From contig LSZA01000001.1 in the NCBI GenBank assembly GCA_001637315.1, positions 1 through 64,000 of the forward strand: a DNA stretch of 64,000 nt. Reading direction: 5' to 3'. Made by a program: the position numbers and the translations under genes. The first letter of the stretch is position 1, and each line of letters begins with the position of its first letter. Source of the DNA: Phormidium willei BDU 130791. Its GTDB lineage: Bacteria > Cyanobacteriota > Cyanobacteriia > Cyanobacteriales > Geitlerinemataceae. Shown in pieces: positions 36,252 through 46,511 of the stretch. The notes beneath the pieces were generated by a model. It saw nothing but the letters and a program-made list of their open reading frames with translations, was not told the DNA's origin and searched no databases.

Positions 36252-37745
36252 GTGAATTGGATCATTGACGCAAATCCCTGTCCGGGGGTGTTTTATGGAA
36301 CCCCGGCCCAGGATGGCTTTTTACTTCGGATTCGTACCCCAGGTGGGCAACTGACCCTGTCCCAAGGACGGGCCATCGCTCGTTGGATGGAGGCTTGGGG
36401 GTGCGATCGCCTACAAGTGACGAATCGGGGTAATCTACAACTGCGATCGCTCGGCCAGGCCCCCAGTCCCGAAATCTTCACAGAACTCAAAACCCTCGGT
36501 TTAGCGTCTCCCATCCCGCAAGTGGATCAGCTTCGTAACATCATGGCCAGCCCCACCGCCGGGATTGATCCCCAGGAACTCCTCGATACTCGTCCCTGGG
36601 TGCAAGCCTTAGATGAGTCGATCCAACAACAGCGCCAGTTAGAAGCTCTGCCGGCTAAGTTTAGCATTGGGATCGATGGCGGTGGATCTGTGGCGATCGG
36701 TACTCGCTCGCCGCTCTCCTGGGAATATCGCTATAACGAGATTCAATTGTCCGTCGTTGCCTCTAATGGCGCAACGGATGGCGCAAACGATGGCGCAAAC
36801 GAGAACTCGTCCCTTATGGTTCATCTGGCCCTAGGGGCCGGGAAACAACTCCATGACACGGCCTATTTGATTCCTCCAGACCAAGTTGTCGAAGCCGTCG
36901 CGGCTCTGACTCAAGCCTATCTCGATTACCTCCGTCACGCCGAACCGTTGCCTAAGCCGGGGCGCAAACGGCGGATGACGCATCTTTTGGCCGATTGGGG
37001 GCTAGAACGGTATCTGGACCAAGCAACCCGTTATCAGCCTCAAGCCTTCCTTCGAGGGAAACCGCTGCGTCTCACTCCGAGTACGGGGGCGGCTCACTTG
37101 GGTGTTCATCGTCAACGTCAACCGGGTGTCGCCTATATCGGCGTGGATTTGCCCTTGGGACAGTTGACGCTGGCCCAGGTTCAGGGACTTCTGGAGTTAG
37201 TCGCACAGGTTGACTCAGGATCTTTGCGCTTAACTCCTTGGCAAAGCTTGATGGTGGCCAATATCCCTGAGAACCAGGTAGAGAGGGTGTTGCAGCAGTT
37301 ACAGGACTTGGGATTGTCGGGGGAGGTTCCATCGTTGGCGATCGCCGCCTGTACTGGAAAACCCGGCTGTTCAGCGGCCACGACCGCCGCGCAACCTGAT
37401 GCGCGGCGTCTCCTGGCTGAACTCCCGCAACAGATGGGAGTAGAAACCCTCGAAACCCCCATTAACATCCATCTCACCGCCTGTCCAAAATCCTGCGCTC
37501 AACCCAGTCCAGCGGAGATCACCCTGTTGGGAACCGCTGACGAAACCTATCACCTGTATCTCGGCGATGGCCAGGATTCTTGGAAATATGATCTCGGTTC
37601 TGTGGCGGTTGAGGACCTCTCGCCGGTACTCGGTCGGGTCTTAACCGGCTATCAGCAGCACCGTCGTGGTCCTGAAGAATCCTTTACCGCTTGGGTGGGG
37701 CGATCGCAGCAAGCCGGAGTTCGGCTTCAGGAGTGGCGGTCATGA
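36252..37745 (+). CDS. cobG: Precorrin-3B synthase
   Basis: 497 residues from GTG 36252, chosen because AAGGA lies 10 bases upstream and the open frame further 5' runs through the riboswitch. Oxygen-dependent monooxygenase of the aerobic corrin pathway, related to nitrite/sulfite reductases. The iron-sulfur ligands follow the family pattern: CTGKPGC and TACPKSC. An N/D/G/A repeat (GATDGANDGANENS) sits in a loop near residue 175. Its stop overlaps the start of cbiC by 4 bases. Confidence 0.9.
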   Translation: MNWIIDANPCPGVFYGTPAQDGFLLRIRTPGGQLTLSQGRAIARWMEAWGCDRLQVTNRGNLQLRSLGQAPSPEIFTELKTLGLASPIPQVDQLRNIMASPTAGIDPQELLDTRPWVQALDESIQQQRQLEALPAKFSIGIDGGGSVAIGTRSPLSWEYRYNEIQLSVVASNGATDGANDGANENSSLMVHLALGAGKQLHDTAYLIPPDQVVEAVAALTQAYLDYLRHAEPLPKPGRKRRMTHLLADWGLERYLDQATRYQPQAFLRGKPLRLTPSTGAAHLGVHRQRQPGVAYIGVDLPLGQLTLAQVQGLLELVAQVDSGSLRLTPWQSLMVANIPENQVERVLQQLQDLGLSGEVPSLAIAACTGKPGCSAATTAAQPDARRLLAELPQQMGVETLETPINIHLTACPKSCAQPSPAEITLLGTADETYHLYLGDGQDSWKYDLGSVAVEDLSPVLGRVLTGYQQHRRGPEESFTAWVGRSQQAGVRLQEWRS

Positions 37746-38371
37746 TCGACTATATCCGTGACGGCCAGGAAATTTATAAACAATCTTTTGCCACGATTCG
37801 CGCTGAGGCGGCGTTAGAGACGTTGCCCACTGATTTGGCTCATGTTGCCGTTCGCTTGATTCACGCCTGTGGAATGACCGATATTGTGGCGGATTTGGTG
37901 GCATCTGAGGGGGCGGTGCAGGTCGGACGAGAGGCACTGCGTCAGGGGGCGCCGATTTTGTGCGATTCGCAGATGGTGGCTCATGGGGTGACTCGCGCTC
38001 GGCTACCGGCGGAGAATCCGGTGATTTGTACCCTACGGGAGCCGTTGGTTCCTGAGTTGGCTCAGGAGATTGGCAATACGCGATCAGCCGCAGCGTTAGA
38101 GTTATGGAAACCTCATTTATCGGGGTCAGTTGTGGTAATTGGCAATGCGCCGACAGCGTTGTTTTATCTGTTGGAATTGTTGGCGAAAGGGGTTGAGAAA
38201 CCGGCGTTAATTTTAGGCTTTCCGGTGGGCTTTGTGGGGGCGGCTGAGTCGAAAGCAGAGCTGGCTCGGGGGGAGTTTGGGGTTCCGTTTATGACGTTAC
38301 AGGGACGACGGGGTGGCAGTGCGATCGCCGCCGCTGCTGTGAATGCACTCGCTAAGGAGAATGAATTATGA
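37742..38371 (+). CDS. cobH: Precorrin-8X methylmutase
   Basis: 209 residues from ATG 37742 (ATGA overlap with cobG). Moves the C11 methyl to C12 to give hydrogenobyrinate. Motifs MTDIVADLVASEGAV, PILCDSQMVAHGVTR and VIGNAPTALFYLLEL are typical CobH/CbiC; the active-site histidine is in HACGMTD. Overlaps the next gene by 4 bases, so the three genes are translationally coupled. Confidence 0.94.
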   Translation: MIDYIRDGQEIYKQSFATIRAEAALETLPTDLAHVAVRLIHACGMTDIVADLVASEGAVQVGREALRQGAPILCDSQMVAHGVTRARLPAENPVICTLREPLVPELAQEIGNTRSAAALELWKPHLSGSVVVIGNAPTALFYLLELLAKGVEKPALILGFPVGFVGAAESKAELARGEFGVPFMTLQGRRGGSAIAAAAVNALAKENEL

Positions 38372-39072
38372 CGGAATTGGGACGACTCTATGGATTGGGA
38401 ATTGGCCCCGGTGATCCAGAACTTTTAACGTTAAAAGCTCATCGAATTTTAACGTCGGTTCCGGTGATTGCTTATCCAACATTAGAAAATGGTAAGGCAT
38501 TGGCTCGGGCAATTGTTGCCGATTTTATTCGCCCGGAACAGCATGAGATTGCCATGCCGTTGCCCTTTAGTGTGCAGCGATCGTCTCAACCGTATTATGA
38601 TTTGGGCGCGGAAAAAATTGCCGAACAATTAAGTTTGGGACGAGATGTTGCCGTGTTATGTGAAGGGGAACCGATGCTATATGGAAGTTTTATGTATCTG
38701 TTTCAACGACTCGCTCCCCGATTTCCGACTGAAGTCGTTCCCGGCATTTCTTCGACCTTTGCTAGTGCCGCCATGTTGGGGGTTCCGATTACCTTCCGCA
38801 ATGATGTGTTGAGTATTATGCCGGCGACGTTGGAGGCTGATCAATTGCGCGATCGCCTTCAAGGTGTTGATGCCGCCGTTATTATTAAATTGGGGCGACA
38901 TTTTGCCAAAGTTCGAGAGATTTTAGGGGAATTAGGACTCTTAGACCGGGCGCTCTATATCGAGCGAGCCACTCAACCCACGCAGCGCATTCTTCCGATT
39001 CGCGATCTCGACCCAGAGGAAGCCACCTATTGGGCCTTGATTCTGATTCCAAGTCAGACTCAACCTAGTTAG
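38368..39072 (+). CDS. cobI: Precorrin-2 C20-methyltransferase
   Basis: 234 residues. SAM-dependent methylation of precorrin-2 at C20. Motifs LYGLGIGPGDPELLTLKAHR, VAVLCEGEPMLYGSFMYL and VVPGISSTFASAAMLGVP belong to the tetrapyrrole methylase fold. Third gene of cobG-cobH-cobI under the riboswitch. Confidence 0.94.
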   Translation: MTELGRLYGLGIGPGDPELLTLKAHRILTSVPVIAYPTLENGKALARAIVADFIRPEQHEIAMPLPFSVQRSSQPYYDLGAEKIAEQLSLGRDVAVLCEGEPMLYGSFMYLFQRLAPRFPTEVVPGISSTFASAAMLGVPITFRNDVLSIMPATLEADQLRDRLQGVDAAVIIKLGRHFAKVREILGELGLLDRALYIERATQPTQRILPIRDLDPEEATYWALILIPSQTQPS

Positions 39073-39210
39073 TTGATCCAGTGATTTGACCCAGTGAGTT
39101 GTCTGAAATTAGTAGGGGTTTAATGTCGCCTTAACCCCATCCCTCTGGAATTTTGCTAGATTGGTCGAGATTGGGTGCGATCGCGCGTCTTAATAACGAG
39201 CTTAATAACC

Positions 39211-40098
39211 ATGCGACGACGTCAACTGCTCGGCTATAGTCTTCTTTTTCTAACTGGTTGTGCTGGATCGAGATCACAACGGGTAGCCCCCTATGAAAAT
39301 CGTGCTAATTCGCCTTTGACCTTTAGTGTGACAGACGAACAAGGACTAGCTCCTCTGACCGCTAAATATGAGCCGCTGCGGGCTAAATTGTCCCAACTCC
39401 TCAACCGGAACATTGAGTTCTATCCTGTCAGGACAACCACCGTCGCCGCAGCTGGATTACAAGCCGGAAGCATTGATTTGGCCCTAGCCGGCCCTACAGA
39501 ATATGTTCTGATTCGAGCCAGGACCAACGCCACACCGGTTTTTGCCATTACCCGTCCCGATTATTACAGTATAGGGGTTGTTCCCGCCGATAGCCCGATT
39601 ACGAAACTCAGCGATCTCAAGGGTAAAGTGTTGGCCATGTCTGACATCGGTTCGACCAGTGGTCATCTTGGCCCCACAAGCCTCTTGGTTGCGGCTGGAC
39701 TGGACCCCAAAACTGACTACACTGTTGAGTTTTCAAGAGATGAGGGGAGTCTTGAGGCGCTGCAAAACGGAGAAGTAGATGCCTGGTTTGGGTCTTTAAC
39801 GGATTATCGCAACTTCCTGGACCGAGATGACATCTCTCGTGATGATTATCGGCAATTGGCTCAAAGTTCCCCTCTTCCCAATGATGTCGTCGTGGTCAAT
39901 AGCCGCACCTCCCCTCAGTTTATTGAGGAATTTCGCCAACTCGCTCAAGAGCATAGCGAGGAAATTGTAGCCGCCATTACAGCGGTTCCAGCCAATAACA
40001 AATACATGGGTTCGCGAATCGTCTCGGTGGCTGATCACGACTATGACAGTATCCGGGACGCGTATCGTATCATTGGCCAAGGTAGCTTTCTCGATTAG
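39211..40098 (+). CDS. PhnD-like substrate-binding lipoprotein
   Basis: 295 residues from ATG 39211. The Arg-rich start and lipobox (LLFLTGC) mark a lipid-anchored periplasmic protein. The fold matches PhnD/PtxB binding proteins for phosphate, phosphite or phosphonate: SIDLALAGPTEYVLIRAR, DLKGKVLAMSDIGSTSGHLG and NGEVDAWFGSLTDY. No phnC or phnE lies nearby; the next gene, 69 bases on, is a membrane hybrid kinase. This layout suggests a sensor subunit rather than an importer (inference). Confidence 0.85.
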   Translation: MRRRQLLGYSLLFLTGCAGSRSQRVAPYENRANSPLTFSVTDEQGLAPLTAKYEPLRAKLSQLLNRNIEFYPVRTTTVAAAGLQAGSIDLALAGPTEYVLIRARTNATPVFAITRPDYYSIGVVPADSPITKLSDLKGKVLAMSDIGSTSGHLGPTSLLVAAGLDPKTDYTVEFSRDEGSLEALQNGEVDAWFGSLTDYRNFLDRDDISRDDYRQLAQSSPLPNDVVVVNSRTSPQFIEEFRQLAQEHSEEIVAAITAVPANNKYMGSRIVSVADHDYDSIRDAYRIIGQGSFLD

Positions 40099-40167
40099 GG
40101 ATGCGATTTGATTCGCGAGTCTGAGGGATGATGGCTTCTGGGTTAGTGTTTTCAAACAGGCGATCGC

Positions 40168-42567
40168 ATGACTTTATCTTCACAATTCCTGAATCTTAGG
40201 CAGCGTTTACAGCAACGCTGGCAACAGCTCCCTCTACCCGGTCGCCAATCGTTTACTCAGCCAATTCATGGCTTGAGTATTAGCCAGAAACTGGCTTTTG
40301 GCTCTAGTTTAGTCATTGGTGTTGCCATTTGCGGAACCGTTAGCGGCTTATCCATCGGCAATTATTATCAACAGCGTGCCTATTTTAAGTTTGCTGTCGC
40401 CGATCGCCAACGGGATTTACTCTACAACTTAGAAAACTCTGTCGGGGCGATGCGGTTACATCCCCAACGCTTAATCACAGTCCTTGGGGATACGATCTGG
40501 TTTGATTACGAAGTTTCTAAATTTCAAGCCGACGTCAATCGGGTGAACGAGACCCTTTCTGAATTTGAAATCTTCCTAGACAACTACGCCCAAGAATCAG
40601 AGATTGATGTTGAGAAATTGCGGTCTATCCTGCTCGATTATGAGCAAGTTACCCGAGACTACGAAACGGATATTCAGCAACTTTGGCAACAGCTTAATCC
40701 AGCCCAACTCACCGACGCAGAAATCCCCAACGCCCAACAACAAATCCTCGATAGTCTCACCAGTCAGGACGCCAAAGCTTTAGAGGTTCGTTTCGATCGC
40801 CTCCTCGAATACCTCATTTGGCTCGATGCCGCCGCAGATGCTCAACATGAACTGGCTCAAGCGGGACTCGAAGACGCCGAAATTTGGCGACAGTGGATTA
40901 TTTATCTCAGTATTAGCCTCTCGGGATTATTATCAATTCTCGTAGCACTGATGACCAGTCGGACGTTAACACGTCCGCTCCTTGACGTGGAAAAAGTGGC
41001 CCGAGATGTGACCCAAAATGCTGATTTTAGTCTCCGTTGTCCTATTCATCATCAAGATGAAATCGGATCGGTCGCTGAGTCTTTAAATCGACTGATTCAA
41101 CAGGTTGAAATCCATACTCAAGACTTAAAAGTTGCACGAGAACGAGCGGATCGAGCGTCTCAAGCCAAGAGTGAGTTTTTGGCGAATATGAGTCACGAAT
41201 TGCGCACACCCCTCAACGGTATTCTGGGTTATAGTCAAATTCTGCAACGACGCGATGATTTAAATCAGATTCAACGACAGGGTGTTGAGGTGATTCATCA
41301 ATGTGGGTCTCACCTGCTGACGTTGATTAACGATATCCTCGATCTCTCGAAAATTGAGGCGCAAAAAATGGAACTTCATCCAGGTGTTGTTTCATTACCG
41401 GCGTTGCTGACTGGGGTTACGGAAATGTGTCAAATCCGGGCTGTTCAGAAACGTTTAACCTTTACCTATCAACCCAGTGATCAGTTACCTGAAATCATTG
41501 AAGTTGATGAGAAGCGATTGCGACAAGTTTTAATTAATTTACTCGGGAATGCGGCAAAATATACGGAGCATGGGGGCATTATTTTCTCGGTACTACCGGT
41601 CTCTGGGTTGTCAACGAGTGACGGGTCAGTTAGCTTGCGATTTTCCATTGAAGATACAGGAGTGGGAATGACGCCTGAACAGTTAGATCGCATCTTTTTA
41701 CCCTTTGAACAGGTGGGAGAGTCTTATCAGTTATCGGAAGGAACGGGATTGGGGTTGGCGATCGCCCAACGTATTGTTAGCATGATGGGCGGTGAAATTC
41801 AGGTGAGTAGTGAGTTTAGGAAAGGGAGTTGTTTTTGGTTTGAAATTACAGTTCCTATTGCTGATGAAAGCCAAATTAAAACCGATAGCCAATCGCGAAT
41901 TGTGGGCTATGACGGTCGCCGACGAAGGGTTTTGTTGGTCGATGATAAACCACAAAACCGGATGTTACTGACGAATTTACTATATCCCTTAGGCTTTGAG
42001 ATGCTTGAGGCGGACAATGGGGCTGAGGGATTAAAAAAAGCTAAACAGCATCGTCCAGATTTGATTATCACTGATTTAGTGATGCCCGTTCTCGATGGCT
42101 TTGAAATGATGCGACAAATCCGCCGCACCCCATCGTTAGAGAACGTGACGATTATCGCCTCTTCAGCGAGTGTCTTTGAGCGCGATCGCCATTTTAGTAC
42201 CAGCGCCGGTAGTGATGATTTTCTACCGCGACCCATTGAGTTTGACCGTCTCTTATTGATGTTAGAACAACATCTCCATCTCGTCTGGATTCGGGAAACA
42301 GCCCTAGAAGCCTCCTCCTCAACGGCGTCAGCCGAAGCCATCGAAGCCGACCAGACCGGGCGAGTTCCCCTAGCGGAAGACTTAGAACGTCTGCTTCATG
42401 CGGCCCGTCGTGGCGCTCTTAAGCAGGTGATTCAGCAATGTCAGGCGCTACAGGAGGAAGACAGCCATTATGCGGCTTTTGCCACAACTATCACTCAATT
42501 GGCGCGGAAGTTTCAGGAAAAGGCGGTCATTTCTACTCTTGAGGAGGCTTATGATCGGAGTCGCTAG
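40168..42567 (+). CDS. Hybrid sensor histidine kinase
   Basis: 799 residues. Membrane helices at about 40-62 and 243-265 enclose a helical periplasmic domain of about 180 residues. HAMP follows (about 266-320), then HisKA with His343 ([20 protein letters not shown]), HATPase with [17 protein letters not shown] and [12 protein letters not shown], and a receiver with Asp636 ([13 protein letters not shown]). In the receiver the usual conserved lysine is arginine (FLPRPIE, residue 688). A helical C-terminal tail lacks a clear HPt histidine. Probably works with the PhnD-like protein just upstream. The 3' end overlaps the convergent DUF1997 gene by 35 bases. Confidence 0.93.
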   Translation: MTLSSQFLNLRQRLQQRWQQLPLPGRQSFTQPIHGLSISQKLAFGSSLVIGVAICGTVSGLSIGNYYQQRAYFKFAVADRQRDLLYNLENSVGAMRLHPQRLITVLGDTIWFDYEVSKFQADVNRVNETLSEFEIFLDNYAQESEIDVEKLRSILLDYEQVTRDYETDIQQLWQQLNPAQLTDAEIPNAQQQILDSLTSQDAKALEVRFDRLLEYLIWLDAAADAQHELAQAGLEDAEIWRQWIIYLSISLSGLLSILVALMTSRTLTRPLLDVEKVARDVTQNADFSLRCPIHHQDEIGSVAESLNRLIQQVEIHTQDLKVARERADRASQAKSEFLANMSHELRTPLNGILGYSQILQRRDDLNQIQRQGVEVIHQCGSHLLTLINDILDLSKIEAQKMELHPGVVSLPALLTGVTEMCQIRAVQKRLTFTYQPSDQLPEIIEVDEKRLRQVLINLLGNAAKYTEHGGIIFSVLPVSGLSTSDGSVSLRFSIEDTGVGMTPEQLDRIFLPFEQVGESYQLSEGTGLGLAIAQRIVSMMGGEIQVSSEFRKGSCFWFEITVPIADESQIKTDSQSRIVGYDGRRRRVLLVDDKPQNRMLLTNLLYPLGFEMLEADNGAEGLKKAKQHRPDLIITDLVMPVLDGFEMMRQIRRTPSLENVTIIASSASVFERDRHFSTSAGSDDFLPRPIEFDRLLLMLEQHLHLVWIRETALEASSSTASAEAIEADQTGRVPLAEDLERLLHAARRGALKQVIQQCQALQEEDSHYAAFATTITQLARKFQEKAVISTLEEAYDRSR

Positions 42568-43282
42568 TCTCGCGGGGAACACAAGCAAAGCTGGTGCGAT
42601 GTTTCCTCAACTGACGGTACTGTGTCAGAGATTCAGGACCGAGACGTTCATGAAAGTCCTCTTGGACTTTACAGGTTAAACGGCGGGACACTTGTTTGAC
42701 AATTTGTGTAATGAGCCGATCGCCCGTTCGTTGAATCAACTTGGGAGATAAGGAATGAATAAACTTCGGGAAACACACCCCAACATTGAGATCTAACTCC
42801 CAACTCACTCGAGTCATCGGGAAATCCACCTGTTCTAATTCCTCGGTGGATGGCGAGTCCAAGACTTGGGTGGCCCGAAACTCAACCTGATATCCTGGAG
42901 GAACATAATCAGGAATGGGAATGGTCTCAATGCGATAGACGCGATCGCGTTGGGGAATTAACTCTAAGCCAATTTTTGGCTCGACATAATAGCCTAAGGC
43001 TCCAAACTTACCAATGGTCAAATCGTAGCCGTTTTCTCCCAAGGGCGTCACTTGCATCGGCGCAGCACAGCGACGAAACCAGCCCTGATGGACATCGAGA
43101 TACTGACGAACTGTATCGGCTTCAGCATACATCTCCATGACGCCCTCGAACTGGGTATAAAACCAGTAGAGGCGATCGCCGACCTGAGAGTCGCCCGTCT
43201 CCAAATGAGTCATCGGCTCATCCTCAACAGATGCTGGATGGTCTTGGGCGTTCGTGAACTGCGAGTTAACAGACGACTGCAT
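42533..43282 (-). CDS. DUF1997 family protein
   Basis: 249 residues; ATG 43282 or Met24 (MTHLETGD) could be the start. Shared by cyanobacteria and plastids. Conserved pieces are [37 protein letters not shown] and [17 protein letters not shown], which build a START/SRPBCC-like beta-rich domain that may bind a lipid or pigment (inference). No membrane segment. Overlaps the kinase gene tail-to-tail by 35 bases. Confidence 0.75.
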   Translation of the reverse strand: MQSSVNSQFTNAQDHPASVEDEPMTHLETGDSQVGDRLYWFYTQFEGVMEMYAEADTVRQYLDVHQGWFRRCAAPMQVTPLGENGYDLTIGKFGALGYYVEPKIGLELIPQRDRVYRIETIPIPDYVPPGYQVEFRATQVLDSPSTEELEQVDFPMTRVSWELDLNVGVCFPKFIHSLSPKLIQRTGDRLITQIVKQVSRRLTCKVQEDFHERLGPESLTQYRQLRKHRTSFACVPRETSDSDHKPPQE

Positions 43283-43484
43283 CGTTCCAATGTCCTTTAG
43301 TATGAGGCGATCGTGCTTCTAGGAGACAATTCGCCTTTCCTCTGTTCTAGCTTAGCCTGTTCATCTACCCTGGCAATGAGTAATATCTCGGAACTTTGAC
43401 CGAATTCGCTAAGATATTCAGCAGCACTCTTGTTTCTTAACCTGAAACATCACCCTAGCCACTACCATAGCCACTATAGGAACC

Positions 43485-44144
43485 GTGAAAGCATTTGTCG
43501 CTGGAGCCACTGGAGCCACGGGACGTCACATCGTCCAAGAACTTGTTCAACGGGAGATTCCCGTGCGAGCTTTCGTTCGTAACCTCGATCGCGCCCGAGA
43601 AATTCTCCCCCATCAAGCCGAATTCGTTGCTGGAGATGTCCTCGATGCTCAAACGCTCCCCAACGCCCTCGCCGACTGTACTACGCTGCTGTGCGCCACC
43701 GGAGCGCGTCCCAGCCTCGATCCCACCGGTCCCTACAAGGTGGACTACCAAGGCACCCAAAACCTGATTCAAGCCGCTCAAACGGCAAATATCGAGCAAT
43801 TTGTCCTGGTGAGTTCTCTGTGTACCTCGGAGTTTTTCCATCCCCTGAACCTGTTTTGGCTCGTCCTATATTGGAAAAAACAAGCCGAGGAGGCGCTGCG
43901 TCAAAGTGGACTCACTTACACCATTGTGCGTCCAGGGGGACTCAAAAATGAGGATACCCCCGCACCCATTATCATGAGATCGGCTGATTCTCTCTCGGAC
44001 GGGAGTATTCCTCGGCAAAAAGTCGCTCATGTTTGTGTCGAAGCGCTGTTCTCTCCTGAGGCTCGCAATAAAATTGTTGAAATTGTCGCCAAGGAGGATG
44101 CGCCAACCCGAGACATTGCTCAGCTATTCGCTGGAGTTGCCTAG
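43485..44144 (+). CDS. NAD(P)-binding atypical SDR protein
   Basis: 219 residues from GTG 43485. The N-terminal Rossmann motif is AGATGATGRHIVQELV (GxxGxxG), with FVLVSSLCTSEFF and YWKKQAEEAL (the YxxxK pair is replaced by YWKKQ). It belongs to the NAD(P)H-binding group with Tic62, HCF173 and Ycf39-like proteins, which often act in photosystem assembly or pigment metabolism rather than as classic dehydrogenases. Substrate unknown. Confidence 0.8.
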   Translation: MKAFVAGATGATGRHIVQELVQREIPVRAFVRNLDRAREILPHQAEFVAGDVLDAQTLPNALADCTTLLCATGARPSLDPTGPYKVDYQGTQNLIQAAQTANIEQFVLVSSLCTSEFFHPLNLFWLVLYWKKQAEEALRQSGLTYTIVRPGGLKNEDTPAPIIMRSADSLSDGSIPRQKVAHVCVEALFSPEARNKIVEIVAKEDAPTRDIAQLFAGVA

Positions 44145-44188
44145 ATCCCTGAACTGTCTCAACGCTTGTCTACGACTGGCTTAAACCC

Positions 44189-45016
44189 GTGCTCTACTCT
44201 TTCTCTCTTGCCCGAATCTTTCCTGTTGTCGCCTTGGGGGCGATCGCTATCCCGCTCGTGACGCCTCCACCCCTCGTGCAAGCGGCCACCGAGCGGCTCA
44301 CGGTCACCCTCAGCCGCCAACAGGGCGAGCGGTTTCTGGAGCTACTCACGCGGGCTGAAATCATTGCTCAGGAGGAGATTGAGCGGACGTTTAACGCTGA
44401 TATTGTGGTCAGCGATATTTCGTTGGTGGTGATGGGGGAAAATCAGGGCTTGATGACCCCTCTGTTGTCGGTCGATGTGCGGCGCGATCGCTGGCGGCGA
44501 ATTCCCGAACTTTCCGAATGGGTGCGCTACTACAGCAATGCTGAGGAGTTACTGGGATTTAATCAAACACCACCGGAAGGAACCAGCGCCGCTGAGCCGG
44601 TGTTAGGAACTGGGGATGTCCAAGTGACGCTACGTTGGACGAGCTTAGATGATCTCGATTTAGCGGTTACGGATCCCAGTGGGGAGACGGCCTTCTTTGC
44701 TAATCCGTCGATTCCCTCAGGCGGCCAGCTTGATGTTGACTCCAACGCCGGTTGTATGTCTCAATTCCAAAACCCCGTGGAAAATATATTTTGGCCGCCA
44801 GGAAATGCGCCGGAAGGGAATTACACGGCCAGCGTCACTCTCTTTACCCGCTGCAACGGCGATCGCGCCCCCATCCCCTTTGAACTCTCGATTAGCCTCG
44901 ATGGCGAAACCCAAACCCAGACTGGAACCGTCAGTGATGAGGCCCCGAGTCAGGTGTTTGAGTTCACTTTTCCCCCAACCTCACCGCCTGAGGAATCGGA
45001 AGAAAATAGACAGTAA
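44189..45016 (+). CDS. Secreted DUF2135-like protein
   Basis: 275 residues from GTG 44189. A signal peptide (about 1-32) is followed by a helical region and then a beta-sandwich domain (about 140-260): VQVTLRWTSLDDLDLAVTDP, PSGGQLDVDSNAGC, ENIFWPPGNAPEGNYTASV. That set matches the YfaP/DUF2135 extracellular domain. Two cysteines (in NAGC and TRCNGD) could form a disulfide. Extracytoplasmic; function unknown. Confidence 0.75.
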   Translation: MLYSFSLARIFPVVALGAIAIPLVTPPPLVQAATERLTVTLSRQQGERFLELLTRAEIIAQEEIERTFNADIVVSDISLVVMGENQGLMTPLLSVDVRRDRWRRIPELSEWVRYYSNAEELLGFNQTPPEGTSAAEPVLGTGDVQVTLRWTSLDDLDLAVTDPSGETAFFANPSIPSGGQLDVDSNAGCMSQFQNPVENIFWPPGNAPEGNYTASVTLFTRCNGDRAPIPFELSISLDGETQTQTGTVSDEAPSQVFEFTFPPTSPPEESEENRQ

Positions 45017-45086
45017 AGTTAGGACGATAATAACCCTCTAAACCTTAAAAAAAAGGATTTCAGAAAAATATTAAGTCCTATATTGT

Positions 45087-45160
45087 CTGTCTCAGCAAGT
45101 TTCTGTCCCAGCAAATTTCTGTCCCAGCAAGTTTCTGTCCCAGCAAGTTTCTGTCTCAAC
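45087..45160. repeat. 16-bp tandem repeat, about 4.6 units
   Basis: CTGTCCCAGCAAGTTT and close variants run at 45087-45102, 45103-45118, 45119-45134 and 45135-45150, with a partial unit to 45160. It ends 9 bases before the argJ stop, in the spacer with the convergent DUF2135 gene. Confidence 0.9.
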
Positions 45161-45168
45161 AACTGGTG

Positions 45169-46443
45169 TTAGGTTGTGTATTCAGCGTTGATGCGAACAT
45201 AGTCATAACTGAGATCGCAGCCCCAGGCGACCCCCTGACCGGGTCCTGGGCCGATGGTGACGCCAATTTCAACCGTATCCGTCTTGAGATACTCACCCTC
45301 GGCCTTCTCCCGTAAATAGGCACTGGCGGCCGCGCGGTCAAAGGGAAGCGGTTGTCCCCCATCCATCAATTGAAACGTTCCCAGTTGAATTTGCAACTGG
45401 TCTTGACTAAACGTCACCCCAGCTCGTCCAGCGGCGGCCGCAATTCGCCCCCAGTTGGGATCTCGTCCAAACATGGCCGATTTCACTAACGATGAGCCAG
45501 CAATGGTACGGGCAATTTTGCGAGCATCGGCGTCTGTGGCTGCACCCTTAACCGAGACTTCGAGTAAACAACTGGCTCCCTCTCCATCACGGGCGATCGC
45601 CTTGGCTAGATGCTGACAGACGGCGGTGAGCATCGCTTCGAGCTTCTTGGCTTCGGGTCCTTCGCGGACAATGGCCGGAGTGCGAGACTGGCCATTGGCC
45701 AAGGCGATCACAGTGTCATTCGTACTGGTATCGCCATCGACGGTAATCTGATTAAAACTCTGATCGACTGCCCGACTGAGCATTTCCTGCCACAGTTGGG
45801 ACGAGACCACCGCATCACAGGTGATAAAGCCCAACATCGTCGCCATATTGGGGTGAATCATGCCTGATCCCTTACAGATGCCCCCCATACGAACGGTGCG
45901 ATCGCCAAATTGGGCTTCTAGGGCAATGGATTTCGTCACCAAGTCTGTGGTAATAATCGCCTCAGCGGCTTCATCCCCCCCGCTTTCGGATAGCTGGGAG
46001 ACCACCTGAGGGACTCCCTGACGTAGAGCGTCCATCTTAATCCGTTGCCCGATGACCCCCGTCGAGGCCAACAAGACCGCATCACCGGGGATTCCCAGGG
46101 ACTGAGAGACTAAGGCGGCACTTTCTCGTACATCCTCCCATCCTCCCTCACCGGTGGCGGCATTGGCTTGACCGGCATTACAGAGAATGGCTCGGGCGCT
46201 CGCTTTACGTTGTAACTGTTGGCGGCAATAATCGACACAGGCCGCCCGCACTTGAGTTGTCGTAAAGACCCCGGCGGCGATCGCATCGACCTCAGAATAA
46301 ATCAACGCCAAATCTTTGGCCCCTGAAGGTTTCAAGCCGGCGGTAATCCCAGCCGCTTGATAGCCCCGAGGAGCGGTCACTGCCCCTGAAATTTCTTGCC
46401 ACTGTGCCACGATCTCTTGCCCCCAAGTCAAAACAATAGTCAT
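45169..46443 (-). CDS. argJ: Bifunctional ornithine acetyltransferase/N-acetylglutamate synthase
   Basis: 424 residues from ATG 46443 (TTG 46491 would give 440). Recycles the acetyl group in arginine synthesis. The self-cleavage site is in NMATMLGFITCDAVV, where the Thr before MLGF becomes the nucleophile of the beta subunit. KGSGMIHPNM and FGRDPNWGRIAAAAGRAG are family signatures. Single gene. Confidence 0.95.
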   Translation of the reverse strand: MTIVLTWGQEIVAQWQEISGAVTAPRGYQAAGITAGLKPSGAKDLALIYSEVDAIAAGVFTTTQVRAACVDYCRQQLQRKASARAILCNAGQANAATGEGGWEDVRESAALVSQSLGIPGDAVLLASTGVIGQRIKMDALRQGVPQVVSQLSESGGDEAAEAIITTDLVTKSIALEAQFGDRTVRMGGICKGSGMIHPNMATMLGFITCDAVVSSQLWQEMLSRAVDQSFNQITVDGDTSTNDTVIALANGQSRTPAIVREGPEAKKLEAMLTAVCQHLAKAIARDGEGASCLLEVSVKGAATDADARKIARTIAGSSLVKSAMFGRDPNWGRIAAAAGRAGVTFSQDQLQIQLGTFQLMDGGQPLPFDRAAASAYLREKAEGEYLKTDTVEIGVTIGPGPGQGVAWGCDLSYDYVRINAEYTT

Positions 46444-46511
46444 TCCTTGAGAGGGGATTATACCAGTCTCTGTCCCCGTCTCTCGGGTCAATCACGAGCT
46501 ATTCGCCGCCA

